A stretch of 45,252 nucleotides of DNA from [Eubacterium] saphenum (lineage in GTDB: Bacteria; Bacillota; Clostridia; Lachnospirales; Anaerotignaceae), in the NCBI GenBank assembly GCA_004557645.1, contig SFGI01000016.1, positions 1 through 45,252 of the forward strand, read 5' to 3'. This document shows positions 22,987 through 31,711 of the stretch, in pieces. Under the pieces are notes generated by a model. It searched no databases, was not told the DNA's origin, and saw only the letters and a program-made list of their open reading frames with translations. A program made the translations under genes and the position numbers. Within the stretch, counting starts at the first letter, position 1. Every line of letters begins with the position of its first letter.

Positions 22987-23763
22987 ATGAATTATATCGT
23001 ACTGGACTTGGAATTCAACCAGTCCTTCCCCTTCAAAACAGGAAAAAAAGTGGAGCCCAACCCCGAATGTCCCTTTGAGATCATTCAAATCGGTGCAGTA
23101 AAGCTGAATGAAAAATTTCAGCAGTTGGACACCTTCAATTATATGATCCGTCCTCAGATCTATCCTCGTCTGCATCCCTTCGTGGAAAAGATCACAGGCA
23201 TCCATCCCGAACAGCTGGCTGGTCAGCCAACTTTTGCAGAAGCCTATCAGGCTTTTCTGGCATTCATTGGGGACGAGCCTGCCATCCTCTGCACCTGGGG
23301 CGGAGATGATATCAAATCCCTCTACCGCAATATCTATTTCTACGATCTGGATGGAGAATCCATGACAGATCAGTTCCTGAATGTGCAGCCCTTTGCGGCA
23401 GAATATCTGAACCACGAAGCAGGAAAAGCCATCGGTCTGAAAAATGCCGTGGTGGAATTGGGCATCCCCGAGGAACATGATTTCCACAACGCCCTCAACG
23501 ATGCGGTCTATACGGCAAAGATATTCGCCATTACCCACCCTGCGGAGATCAAAGCCGAAACCTTCCAGCCCTTGACCATGCTGGCGAAAAAGCCCAAACG
23601 TCTGCGGACAAATGTAAAATCCCTTTTCATGTATGTAGAAGAAAAGCTGGGCAAAGAACTTTCCGAAGAGGAAAAAAGCCTTGTCAAATTGGCCTATATG
23701 CTGGGCAGAAATCATACCTTTGATTCTGCGCCCACAGTAAAGAAAAAACCATCTACTCCTTAA
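22987..23763 (+). CDS. DEDDh 3'-5' exonuclease family protein
   Basis: The 258-residue protein belongs to the RNase T/KapD-like exonuclease family. Exo I carries the paired acids VLDLEF (Asp7, Glu9). ILCTWGGDDIKSLYRN supplies exo II, and HDFHNALNDAVYTAKIF supplies the exo III His and Asp. It should remove 3' nucleotides from DNA or RNA with two Mg2+ ions; which substrate is not readable. A C-terminal tail of about 60 residues, rich in Lys, follows the nuclease domain. The ATG at 22987 follows AGGAGG. It is one of only three plus-strand genes here. Confidence 0.9.
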   Translation: MNYIVLDLEFNQSFPFKTGKKVEPNPECPFEIIQIGAVKLNEKFQQLDTFNYMIRPQIYPRLHPFVEKITGIHPEQLAGQPTFAEAYQAFLAFIGDEPAILCTWGGDDIKSLYRNIYFYDLDGESMTDQFLNVQPFAAEYLNHEAGKAIGLKNAVVELGIPEEHDFHNALNDAVYTAKIFAITHPAEIKAETFQPLTMLAKKPKRLRTNVKSLFMYVEEKLGKELSEEEKSLVKLAYMLGRNHTFDSAPTVKKKPSTP

Positions 23764-23782
23764 CCGAGTGGATGGCTTTTTT
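23749..23782 (+). terminator. Terminator overlapping the exonuclease stop codon
   Basis: CCATCTACTC pairs with GAGTGGATGG (one wobble) around the stop codon, followed by TTTTTTATTTT. It separates the gene from the convergent SPFH gene. Confidence 0.9.
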
Positions 23783-23792
23783 ATTTTCCGGT

Positions 23793-25103
23793 TTATTTTC
23801 TGTCTTCGTCCCCGAACGGATCACCACATTCCGGGCAGAAACGGGGAGGTTTTGTAGGATCTTCCGGCTCCCAGCCGCATTTATCACATTTATACTGGGG
23901 CACCCCTGCAGGCTTGGGTTTGCCGCACTGGGGGCAGAATCTGCCTTTATTCTGAGAACCGCATGCACAAATCCAACCATTGTCCGCAGGCTTGCTGCCG
24001 CCGCATTCTGTGCAGAAATTGCCTGTATTTCCCGTTTTGCCGCAAGGGCAGTTCCATCCCTGGGCGGGCTGAGGGGGCTGTGCTGCCTGCTGCTGTGCCG
24101 CCATCTGGAACAACTGTCCTGCATTCATGCCGCCTGCCTGGGTCGCCAGATTCATGCCGGCAAAGGCCATCATCGGGCCTGCATTATGATTTGCCGCCGC
24201 TGCCTGCATTGCTTCCGCCTGGGCATTCACCAGATGGGCTGCCGCCATGGAAGGATTCCGCAGAGCAGCATTTCTCTGCAGTTCTTTGATCATGGCTTCG
24301 TCTTCGTCGGAAGCCTTTACGCTGTTCACACCGATGGAGGTGATCTCGATGCCGTATCTGCCGCCCCATTTTTCCGCCAAAACCTCATTCAGCACCTGGG
24401 AAAGCTCCATGGCATGACCGGGCAGTGCGCTGTAGCGGATGCCCATAGCAGAAATTTTGCCAAAGGCAGGCTGCAGAGCAGTCAGCATCTCACTTTTCAG
24501 CTGAGAATCGATATGATCTCTGGTATATGTATTTTCCACGTTGCCGCAGATGTTTTTGTAGAATAAAACAGGGTCTGTGATACGGTAGGCATATTCCCCG
24601 TGGCAGCGAATGGAAATATCGATATCCAAACCGATATTGGCATCCACCACACGGAAAGGTACAGGATTGGAAGTACCGTATTTATTGCCCAAAATTTCCT
24701 TTGTATTGAAGAAATATACCCTCTGATCGCCCGCAGTATCGCCGCCAAAGCCCACACGTTTGCCGAACTGCTTAAAACTGTCCTTGATGCTTTCCTTCAG
24801 ATCACCATAAAAAATACTGGGCTCTGTGGATGTATCATAGAGGAATTCCCCTGCTTCCGCACAGACCTCTACCACTTCCCCCTGCTCTACGATCAGCATG
24901 CATTGCCCTTCATTGACCGCAATGATAGAGCCATTGGAAATGATATTTTCACTCTTTTTTGTATTAAAGCCCCGTTTGGACTGACGCTGTTCGCCCTTTT
25001 GTACCAAAACATCCGCTTCCATGGAAGGACAGTAGAAATACTCTCTCCATGCATCTGCCAGTACGCCCTTGGCTGCGCCGATCCCAACCTTCAAAATACC
25101 CAT
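23793..25103 (-). CDS. SPFH domain protein with C-terminal zinc ribbons
   Basis: The 436-residue protein has an N-terminal SPFH/band-7-like domain (about 25-285) of the Bacillus YdjI type. A helical, Ala/Met/Gln-rich linker follows (about 290-345). The tail holds three successive treble-cysteine zinc ribbons: CPCGKTGNTGNFCTECG, CACGSQNKGRFCPQCG and CDKCG...RFCPECG. SPFH proteins form oligomeric membrane-associated rings; the ribbon tail suggests protein or nucleic acid contacts. In Bacillus a related protein acts with envelope-stress membrane proteins. No partner lies next to it here. An AAGGAGG site precedes the ATG. Confidence 0.9.
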   Translation of the reverse strand: MGILKVGIGAAKGVLADAWREYFYCPSMEADVLVQKGEQRQSKRGFNTKKSENIISNGSIIAVNEGQCMLIVEQGEVVEVCAEAGEFLYDTSTEPSIFYGDLKESIKDSFKQFGKRVGFGGDTAGDQRVYFFNTKEILGNKYGTSNPVPFRVVDANIGLDIDISIRCHGEYAYRITDPVLFYKNICGNVENTYTRDHIDSQLKSEMLTALQPAFGKISAMGIRYSALPGHAMELSQVLNEVLAEKWGGRYGIEITSIGVNSVKASDEDEAMIKELQRNAALRNPSMAAAHLVNAQAEAMQAAAANHNAGPMMAFAGMNLATQAGGMNAGQLFQMAAQQQAAQPPQPAQGWNCPCGKTGNTGNFCTECGGSKPADNGWICACGSQNKGRFCPQCGKPKPAGVPQYKCDKCGWEPEDPTKPPRFCPECGDPFGDEDRK

Positions 25104-25149
25104 AGCCTTACCTCCTTATAGCGAAAAAAATCTGTTTTCGCTCCGCAAT

Positions 25150-25196
25150 ATACAACAAAAGGGCTTCAAAAAAGTAAACTCCCCTTGAAAACCCTT
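25150..25196 (-). terminator. Terminator after the acidic-tailed membrane protein gene
   Basis: AAGGG..TTCAA pairs with TTGAA.CCCTT around a loop, followed by TTGTTGTAT. The U-run is only moderate. Confidence 0.6.
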
Positions 25197-25213
25197 CTGT
25201 ATCTTTCTCTTGA

Positions 25214-25537
25214 TTATTCCTCTTCGTTTTCTTCCGCTGTGATTCTCATCACAAAGCCTTCTTCGTCATCCTCGTCGTCCCAATCTTCCCATTCTTCGAA
25301 ATCTTCATATTCGTCGAATTCATCTTCCCTCGCTGCCTCAATGCTTTTTACAGTCACTGCCACAGCAGAAAGGAAAAAGCCTGCACCTGCGCCGAAGGCA
25401 GCCGCATTTTTATATTTTTCAGGAACGACCATGCCAAGCAAAGCCCCCAAAGAGCCTACACAAAGACCCATCAGGCCCACATCCTTCCAATCACATTCAA
25501 ATGTTACTGTGTCTAAAAAATCTCTGCATTTACCCAT
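25214..25537 (-). CDS. Small membrane protein with acidic C-terminal tail, unknown function
   Basis: The 107-residue protein has two predicted membrane helices (about 20-38 and 46-64) around PEKYKN, then a highly acidic tail (EDEFDEYEDFEEWEDWDDEDDEE). No family is recognised. It starts 15 bases after the ApbE gene stop, so the two are probably co-transcribed. The acidic tail could bind cations or a basic partner; this is a guess from composition only. Confidence 0.75.
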   Translation of the reverse strand: MGKCRDFLDTVTFECDWKDVGLMGLCVGSLGALLGMVVPEKYKNAAAFGAGAGFFLSAVAVTVKSIEAAREDEFDEYEDFEEWEDWDDEDDEEGFVMRITAEENEEE

Positions 25538-25552
25538 ATCATGTTCCTCCTT

Positions 25553-26626
25553 TTATCTTTCTGCCACCCGGTAAGTGAAATCGTTATTCTTCCCTTCAAA
25601 TGCAAAACTTTCTTTCAAACCTTCTGTGGCTACAACTTCACCGTCCGCTGTCACAAATATCACTTCAAAATCATCCTGTGTTCTCCAGTATTCCAGGGCA
25701 TCCTCCAGCCCCATCACAAACAACGCTGTAGAAAGAGCGTCGGCCTTGGTGCCGCTGTCGCAGACGATCGTCACGGAAAGCAGACCGCTTTCTGCAGGCC
25801 AGCCTGTGGCAGGGTCGATAATGTGATGATACTGTTTCCCGTTTTCTTCAAAATATCTCTGATATCCGCCGGAAGTGATGACGCAGGTATCGCTGATCTC
25901 CAGCAGACCTACATAATCATTGGCATCCAGAGGATTCTGCACTGCTGTTTTCCAAGGGCTGCCATCGGGCTTGCTGCCAATGGTACAGATATTGCCGCCC
26001 AAAGAAAGCAACGCCGATTCAACGCCTTTGCCTTTCAGCAATGCTTTTACGCTGTCGGAAGCATAGCCTTTGGCAATGCCGCCCAAATCTACTGCCATGC
26101 CCTCTTTTTCCAGATATGCCGTAGAATTCTCTTTATCCAAAATCAGATCATCCAGATCTGTCAAGGGCAGCAGCTGATCGATGGTTTCCTGAGGAGGTAC
26201 ACTTTGTTCCTCTTCCGTAAATCCCCATGCTTTGACTACAGGGTAAATGGCAATATCGAAAGCATTTCCCGTTTCTGCGCCCAAGTCCTTGCTTGTCTGT
26301 AATAGTTCCAGGGTCTCTGTTGGTATCCGAACGGGATCTTTTCCCGCGTTTTCGTTGATCTGTTTGATCTCACTGCCATCCATTGTGACAGACAACAGGT
26401 TCTCCAATCTGCGAATCTCCTGTTCTGCATCGATGATGAGCTCTTCCCCGTCCTCATGGATGATGGTGAATGTCATAACCGTATCCATGGCAAAGGAAGT
26501 TGCTTCATATCTATTTTCCTGCTGGCTGTTTTCCAGCGCAGCCTGTGCCTGTTCCCTCTGCTCCGCGCAGCCGCTGAAAAGGAAACATCCGGTCAAGCCT
26601 AATGCGATCCATTTTTTCAAATTCAT
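25553..26626 (-). CDS. apbE: FAD:protein FMN transferase, lipoprotein (ApbE)
   Basis: The 357-residue protein has a lipoprotein signal with lipobox LFSGC (Cys20) and the ApbE domain: AMDTVMTFTI, GNAFDIAIYPVVKAWGF, AVDLGGIAKGYASDSVKALL, and the C-terminal DSGTKADALSTALFVMG metal/FAD region. ApbE attaches FMN to a Thr/Ser of extracytoplasmic subunits such as RnfG, RnfD or NqrC. No flavinylation target is in this window. It lies just beyond the terminator of the Mrp-like cluster but has its own promoter, so a direct link to that cluster is only a possibility. Confidence 0.95.
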   Translation of the reverse strand: MNLKKWIALGLTGCFLFSGCAEQREQAQAALENSQQENRYEATSFAMDTVMTFTIIHEDGEELIIDAEQEIRRLENLLSVTMDGSEIKQINENAGKDPVRIPTETLELLQTSKDLGAETGNAFDIAIYPVVKAWGFTEEEQSVPPQETIDQLLPLTDLDDLILDKENSTAYLEKEGMAVDLGGIAKGYASDSVKALLKGKGVESALLSLGGNICTIGSKPDGSPWKTAVQNPLDANDYVGLLEISDTCVITSGGYQRYFEENGKQYHHIIDPATGWPAESGLLSVTIVCDSGTKADALSTALFVMGLEDALEYWRTQDDFEVIFVTADGEVVATEGLKESFAFEGKNNDFTYRVAER

Positions 26627-26663
26627 ATTCCCTGCTCCTTTTTATGCAGAATAATCTATATTG

Positions 26664-26692
26664 ATTTTACCTTGACATAGCTTTTCTGTCAA
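26664..26692 (-). promoter_or_regulatory. Promoter of apbE
   Basis: Consensus TTGACA (26687-26692), a 17-base spacer and TAAAAT (26664-26669). Confidence 0.85.
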
Positions 26693-26694
26693 CG

Positions 26695-26735
26695 AAAGAA
26701 AAAGCCCCTACCCTTTCACGGGCAGAGGCTAAAAA
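26695..26735 (-). terminator. Terminator of the Mrp-like operon
   Basis: An 11-bp stem, AGCCTCTGCCC/GGGTAGGGGCT (two wobble pairs), with a GTGAAA loop is followed by TTTTCTTTC on the minus strand, right after the last antiporter gene. Confidence 0.92.
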
Positions 26736-26737
26736 TC

Positions 26738-28708
26738 TTATCCAACGATAATATAGATCACTGCGACGGTCAGACCAATGCCGATCAGCAGCAAGCTTGT
26801 TGCAAAACCTTCACGATACATTTCGTGGTCTGCTTCGTAGTCTGTGTATGCAGAGAAATATTTATCTTCAGGAGGAACAACACGACCGTTGTCGTCATTG
26901 AAGATCAGCATACGCAGAACGGAGATGATACCGTCCAGCAGATTGCCTGCGATACGAGCGAAGAAACCGCCGATATAAGGCAGAACCATCAGCAGCAGAG
27001 GACGATAGATCTTGTCTTCGATGTTACACCATTCAGGCCAGCAATCCACATAGACCAGATTGCCCTGTGCGTCTTTTCTCATCAGCACCTTGCGGATGAA
27101 GAGGAAGTAAACCACAGCACCCACGCAAATGGAAATCACTGCACCTTTCAGGTTCACCCATGCGAAATAATGGATGGCGTGGTCAGGTGTATGAGCGTTC
27201 ATAAAGTGTGCGCCCATTGCCGCCAGTACATCCTGTGTCTGGTGAGGCAGGCAGCCCAGAACAGGCAACAGGATAGCAACAGCCGCTAGGATGACAGCCA
27301 TCATCTTGCTCATGTAAGGGCCTTTTCTCACAGACTGAGGCACACCGTAGGGATTATCTTCAATAAAGATACATACGAAGATCTTTGTCATATACGCCAG
27401 TGTCAAACCACCGGAGAACAGGAACAGAGCTTCCGCACAATGCATAAATGTTGTGGACTGACCTGCTTCTGCCAGAACTTCGATATATTCCACCATGCTT
27501 TCGTGGATCAGTGTCTTAGAGATATAACCATTCCACAGAGGGATACCGCCGATACCCAAAATAGGCATCAGGAAGATAAATTTCAGCAGAGGTTTATCTT
27601 TCCCGTACCCACGCACCTTGTTCAGGTTCAGCTCTCTCAGGTTCATGAAGATGACGCCTGCGCCGATGAACAGCAGCAGTTTGAACAGGGAGTGGTTCAG
27701 GAAATGCAGGAAGGTACCGCTTGCCGCCAAAGCGTTATGTTCGCCCAACAAGCCCTGCATACCAATGGCGATGATGATGAAGCCGATCTGAGACATGGAG
27801 GAGCAAGCCAGTGTTCTCTTCAGGTTTACGGAGAATACTGCAAGAACCGCACCCATGACCATGGTGATGATACCCAGGATCAGGATGAAGTTGCCCCAAG
27901 CCGCATCATGCAGGAACAGCTTACAGCTCACGATGATAGTGCCGAATACACCGGTTTTTGTCAGCAGACAGGAAAGCAGTGCGCTGGAAGGCGCAGGTGC
28001 CACGGTGTATGCGTTAGGCAGCCAGATATGCAGAGGGAACAGACCTGCTTTTGCAGCGAAACCAAACAGGATCAGCACGCCGATGGCATAGAAATCCGCA
28101 GGATTTTCCTGAGCCTGCATGAAGGCTGTCAGTTCGCTCATGTTCAGTGTACCGGCTTTCTGGTACATCATGAACAGACCCATCAGTGTTACCAGACCAC
28201 CGATGACTGCTACTGCCAAATATGTTTTCGCCGCACGCATGGTAAATGCTTCTTCATCATGCATAACCAGCACAAAGGATGTGAAGGACATGATCTCGAA
28301 GAAGATGAATGTTGTAAACAGGTCAGCGGAAAGGAAAATGCCCATGGTCGCACCCAGTGTCAGGAATACGAAGAAATAGTAGCGATTTCTGTTCCGTTCT
28401 GCTGCCATATATTCCTTAGAGAACAGTGTTGTGATCAGCCAAATGGAAGATGTCAGCACTGCCAGGATAGTACCAAAGCCATCTGCGGCAAAGCTCATGC
28501 CCAGGCCGCAGAAGCCGGAAACTTCATATACTGTTTCCTTACCAACCAGCATCAGACTGGCTACGAAAACCACCGCAGACAGAATCCATGTCCACAGGTC
28601 TCGCGCACCTTTATTGCTGCGGCCGATGATGTAGCTCACCACTGCGCCCAGAAAAGGAAAGAACACCAGAAATGGTAATACGATACTTGTTGTTGCGATA
28701 TGTTCCAT
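26738..28708 (-). CDS. NuoL/MrpA-type proton-conducting antiporter subunit with long C-terminal extension
   Basis: The 656-residue membrane protein has the 14-helix antiporter core shared by complex I, Mrp and membrane-bound hydrogenases. The key TM5 glutamate is Glu138 (FFEIMSFTSF) and the TM7 lysine is Lys220 (FGFAAKAGLFPLHIWLPNAY), so it should be ion-translocating. After the core (about residue 510) comes an extension with a further helix, the WPEWCNIEDKIYRPLLL segment and a terminal helix, recalling the NuoL or HyfB tail. It is the last of ten genes, 16 bases after its neighbour. The ATG at 28708 follows AAAAGGAGGGG; a longer frame to 28750 is rejected. Confidence 0.92.
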   Translation of the reverse strand: MEHIATTSIVLPFLVFFPFLGAVVSYIIGRSNKGARDLWTWILSAVVFVASLMLVGKETVYEVSGFCGLGMSFAADGFGTILAVLTSSIWLITTLFSKEYMAAERNRNRYYFFVFLTLGATMGIFLSADLFTTFIFFEIMSFTSFVLVMHDEEAFTMRAAKTYLAVAVIGGLVTLMGLFMMYQKAGTLNMSELTAFMQAQENPADFYAIGVLILFGFAAKAGLFPLHIWLPNAYTVAPAPSSALLSCLLTKTGVFGTIIVSCKLFLHDAAWGNFILILGIITMVMGAVLAVFSVNLKRTLACSSMSQIGFIIIAIGMQGLLGEHNALAASGTFLHFLNHSLFKLLLFIGAGVIFMNLRELNLNKVRGYGKDKPLLKFIFLMPILGIGGIPLWNGYISKTLIHESMVEYIEVLAEAGQSTTFMHCAEALFLFSGGLTLAYMTKIFVCIFIEDNPYGVPQSVRKGPYMSKMMAVILAAVAILLPVLGCLPHQTQDVLAAMGAHFMNAHTPDHAIHYFAWVNLKGAVISICVGAVVYFLFIRKVLMRKDAQGNLVYVDCWPEWCNIEDKIYRPLLLMVLPYIGGFFARIAGNLLDGIISVLRMLIFNDDNGRVVPPEDKYFSAYTDYEADHEMYREGFATSLLLIGIGLTVAVIYIIVG

Positions 28709-28724
28709 TCTTTCTCCCCTCCTT

Positions 28725-30203
28725 TTACAGTACGCCCAGGATGGCGTCATTCATGATGCCCAGCAGTGTGTCAGGCATCAGGCCCATGATAACAGAAACG
28801 ATTGCCAAGATCACCAGAGGCACGGTCATGTATTTATTGGGATCAGATACATGATGGTAGTAGTCCGCAGGGTATTCCTTTTCTCTGGGGAAATATGCCC
28901 GGATGATGATGGAGAAGATATACAGTGCTGTCAAAAGTGCAGACAGGATCAGTGCCACAACGCCGATGTAGGTTACGGGGTTGCCACTGGATACTGCTGC
29001 CGTTGCCAGTGCCCACTTGCTGTGGAAGCCCGCAAAGGGAGGCACACCGACCAGTCCCAGCCCAGTGATCGCCATGGTGGCGAAGGTAATGGGCATCAGC
29101 CTGCCGAAGCCTTCCACTTCGTAGAGATATTCTCTGTGGGTTTTATATAGGATCGCACCGGCTGTGAAGAACAGTGTGATCTTGATAACAGCATGATATA
29201 CCATGTGCAGCATACCTGCCGCCAAGCCTGCCGGCGTCATCACAGCAATACCAAAGATGATATAGGACAGGTTGGAAACGGTGGAGTATGCAAATCTTCT
29301 TTTGATGTGAGGGGTTCTCAGGGCTACTGTAGAACCGAACACAATGGTGATGGCAGCGGCGATCAGCATCACATACTGTGCCCATGTACCCACCAGGAAT
29401 TCCGTACCGAACGCAAAATAGGTCAGACGGATGATGGCAAAAATACCGGATTTTACGACTGCAACCGCATGCAGCAGCGCTGTAACGGGTGTAGGCGCAA
29501 CGGATGCCTTGGGCAGCCAACGGTAAAAAGGAAATACCGCTGCCTTAACACCGAAACCGAAGAATGCCAAAACGAATACCAGACGGAGCATTTCTTCATG
29601 CCCTGCCACCAGTGCAGGGTCCAGAACGCCGCCATAGAGGAAATCCGTTGTTGTGCCGTAGCACAGAATGAATACGAAGCCGATGAATGCCAAAGATGCA
29701 CCGAACATCATATAAAGTACATACATTTTCCCGGCGTGGCGCGCCTTGTTATCAAACTGATGCATAACGATAGGCAATGTTGCCAGTGTCAGGAATTCGT
29801 AGAACAAATACATGGTCAGGAAGTTGGCAGCGAAGGCGATACCAACAACGACACCAAATGTCATGATAAAGAATGCGAAGAATCTGTCCTCGTGGCCTTC
29901 ATGGGTCATATATTCAAAGGCATAAATGGTGGTGATGATCCACAGAAGGGAAACCATCGTACCAAATACCTTGGACATGCCATCCACCTGAAGAGCCAGA
30001 GACAGCTTATCGCTGAACTGGAACAGAGTGACCATGCCGGCCTTTGCACCAAAGATCGCGTACAGAGCGAAGATTGCATTCAGTACAACAATAGGCAGCA
30101 CGACTCTTTCACGGGCTTTTCTGTCACTAAATTTTACCGGCAGCAGGCAAGCACCTGCAATGATCGGAAAGATCACCGGTAACAATGTCGCAAATGCGTT
30201 CAT
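28725..30203 (-). CDS. NuoM/MrpD-type antiporter subunit (third of four)
   Basis: The 492-residue membrane protein of the NuoM/N/MrpD family keeps Glu136 (LFYEFLTLATLPIVMHQ) and Lys220 (FGFGVKAAVFPFYRWLPKASVAPTPVTALLHAVAVVKSG), the TM5/TM7 ion-pathway residues. It has a clear sequence match to the next gene upstream (30223-31689), including TGLGLVGVPPFAGFHSKWALA versus the SLIGIPPTSGFVSKWYLA segment, pointing to a tandem duplication. Nineteen bases separate it from that gene; a GGGAGG site precedes the ATG. Confidence 0.93.
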   Translation of the reverse strand: MNAFATLLPVIFPIIAGACLLPVKFSDRKARERVVLPIVVLNAIFALYAIFGAKAGMVTLFQFSDKLSLALQVDGMSKVFGTMVSLLWIITTIYAFEYMTHEGHEDRFFAFFIMTFGVVVGIAFAANFLTMYLFYEFLTLATLPIVMHQFDNKARHAGKMYVLYMMFGASLAFIGFVFILCYGTTTDFLYGGVLDPALVAGHEEMLRLVFVLAFFGFGVKAAVFPFYRWLPKASVAPTPVTALLHAVAVVKSGIFAIIRLTYFAFGTEFLVGTWAQYVMLIAAAITIVFGSTVALRTPHIKRRFAYSTVSNLSYIIFGIAVMTPAGLAAGMLHMVYHAVIKITLFFTAGAILYKTHREYLYEVEGFGRLMPITFATMAITGLGLVGVPPFAGFHSKWALATAAVSSGNPVTYIGVVALILSALLTALYIFSIIIRAYFPREKEYPADYYHHVSDPNKYMTVPLVILAIVSVIMGLMPDTLLGIMNDAILGVL

Positions 30204-30222
30204 AATGTTTCCTCCCTTTCCC

Positions 30223-31689
30223 TTAGAAAATCATTCCGCTGATGCTACTGATGATATCCAGCAGAGGTGTCGGCATCATACCGAAGCCAACCACTGCGAT
30301 GCTCAGCAGTACCAGAGGTACCGTCATCAAGTAATTCGGTTCTTTTTTCTGCAAGGCAGCATAATTGAAATCCTTGCCGGGGAAGAACGCGTTCAAAACA
30401 ATGCTCATCAGGTAGCCTGCTGTCAGCAGTGCGCTGACCATCAGGATTGCTACACCGACCAGCCCCAGAACACCTGCTTCGGGCATCAAACCGCCCTGTG
30501 CCAGATACCATTTGCTGACAAAACCGCTGGTGGGAGGAATACCGATCAGGGACAGAGACGCCAGAGCGAATGTCCACATAACGATAGGCATTTCCTTGCC
30601 GATCCCCTTCAGTTCGTAAACGAAGGTTTTATGGGTTTTGTAGATGATGGCACCGGCGCAAAGGAACAGGATATTCTTTGCTACTGCATGGAAGACTACC
30701 TGCAGCAGTGCACCCATGAAGCCTGCGGGGCACATCAGCATCAGGCCGAATACAACGTAGGAAACGTTGGAAACGGTGGAATACGCCAGTCTTCTCTTCA
30801 GCAGTTTTTCTTTATAAGCCAGCATAGAGCCCATGAAGATGGTCACGATGGACAGAACCAGCAGTGCTGTCTGCGCCCATGTGCCACGCAGGAAATCCAC
30901 GCCGAACAGATAATATGTCACACGGATGATGGCAATGACGCCGCCCTTTGTAATGATACCGGAAAGGACTGCAGATGCAGGGGAAGGTGCTACCGGGTGG
31001 GCAGTAGGCAGCCAAGCATGCAGGGGGAACATACCCGCCTTACAGCCAAAGCCCAGAGCCATCAGGAAGAACACGATCAGCATCAGGTTTTCATTCCCTG
31101 CTACCAGTGCCATATTCAAAGTACCACCGGCAACGAAGGATGTTGTTTCGCAGTAGGTATTCAGGAAGAAGAAACCCATCAGCCCCAGACCTGCGCCAAA
31201 GAAGGAATAGCCCAGATATTTCAGACCGGCACGGACTGCTTCCGGTGTACCAGTATGGATAACCAGAGGAGCTGTCAGGATGGTCATAAATTCATAGGAC
31301 AGATACAATGTCATCATATTTTCGGAGAAGCACAGGCTCACCAATGCCCCCAGGGAGAAGGTATAGAACATGAAGAAGCGTTCGGGCTTATGTTCATGTT
31401 TCATATATTCCATGGAGAATACTGCCGCGATCAACCAGATGGTGCTGATCAGGCAGGCAAAGAATTTTGCCAGGCCGTCCGTATGATACGCAAGGGAGAG
31501 ACGGTCTGTGATCTGCCACAGCAGGAAGGAATGATCCCCCATGCACAGATACCATACCAGACCGGCTTCGATGGCCATTGCGATAAAAACTAAAGTGTTG
31601 CGCTGCTTTTCTTCCTTCTGGAAGCCAATGATGAGACCGAAAATAAAAGGTAAAATCATCGGGAGCAGCAAAAGTACAGTTCCGCTCAT
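30223..31689 (-). CDS. NuoM/MrpD-type antiporter subunit (second of four)
   Basis: The 488-residue membrane protein is a paralogue of the two flanking antiporter subunits. The TM5 Glu133 (LSYEFMTILTAPLVIH) and TM7 Lys217 (LGFGCKAGMFPLHAWLPTAHPVAPSPASAVLSGIITKGG) are intact, as is the SLIGIPPTSGFVSKWYL loop of the discontinuous TM12. It lies 22 bases after the mrpD-like gene. The chain starts MSGTVLLLLPMILPF after a TGAGGTGA site. Role: one of several parallel H+ or Na+ pathways in the predicted complex. Confidence 0.93.
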   Translation of the reverse strand: MSGTVLLLLPMILPFIFGLIIGFQKEEKQRNTLVFIAMAIEAGLVWYLCMGDHSFLLWQITDRLSLAYHTDGLAKFFACLISTIWLIAAVFSMEYMKHEHKPERFFMFYTFSLGALVSLCFSENMMTLYLSYEFMTILTAPLVIHTGTPEAVRAGLKYLGYSFFGAGLGLMGFFFLNTYCETTSFVAGGTLNMALVAGNENLMLIVFFLMALGFGCKAGMFPLHAWLPTAHPVAPSPASAVLSGIITKGGVIAIIRVTYYLFGVDFLRGTWAQTALLVLSIVTIFMGSMLAYKEKLLKRRLAYSTVSNVSYVVFGLMLMCPAGFMGALLQVVFHAVAKNILFLCAGAIIYKTHKTFVYELKGIGKEMPIVMWTFALASLSLIGIPPTSGFVSKWYLAQGGLMPEAGVLGLVGVAILMVSALLTAGYLMSIVLNAFFPGKDFNYAALQKKEPNYLMTVPLVLLSIAVVGFGMMPTPLLDIISSISGMIF

Positions 31690-31711
31690 TTTTTCTCACC
31701 TCATTCTCTCA

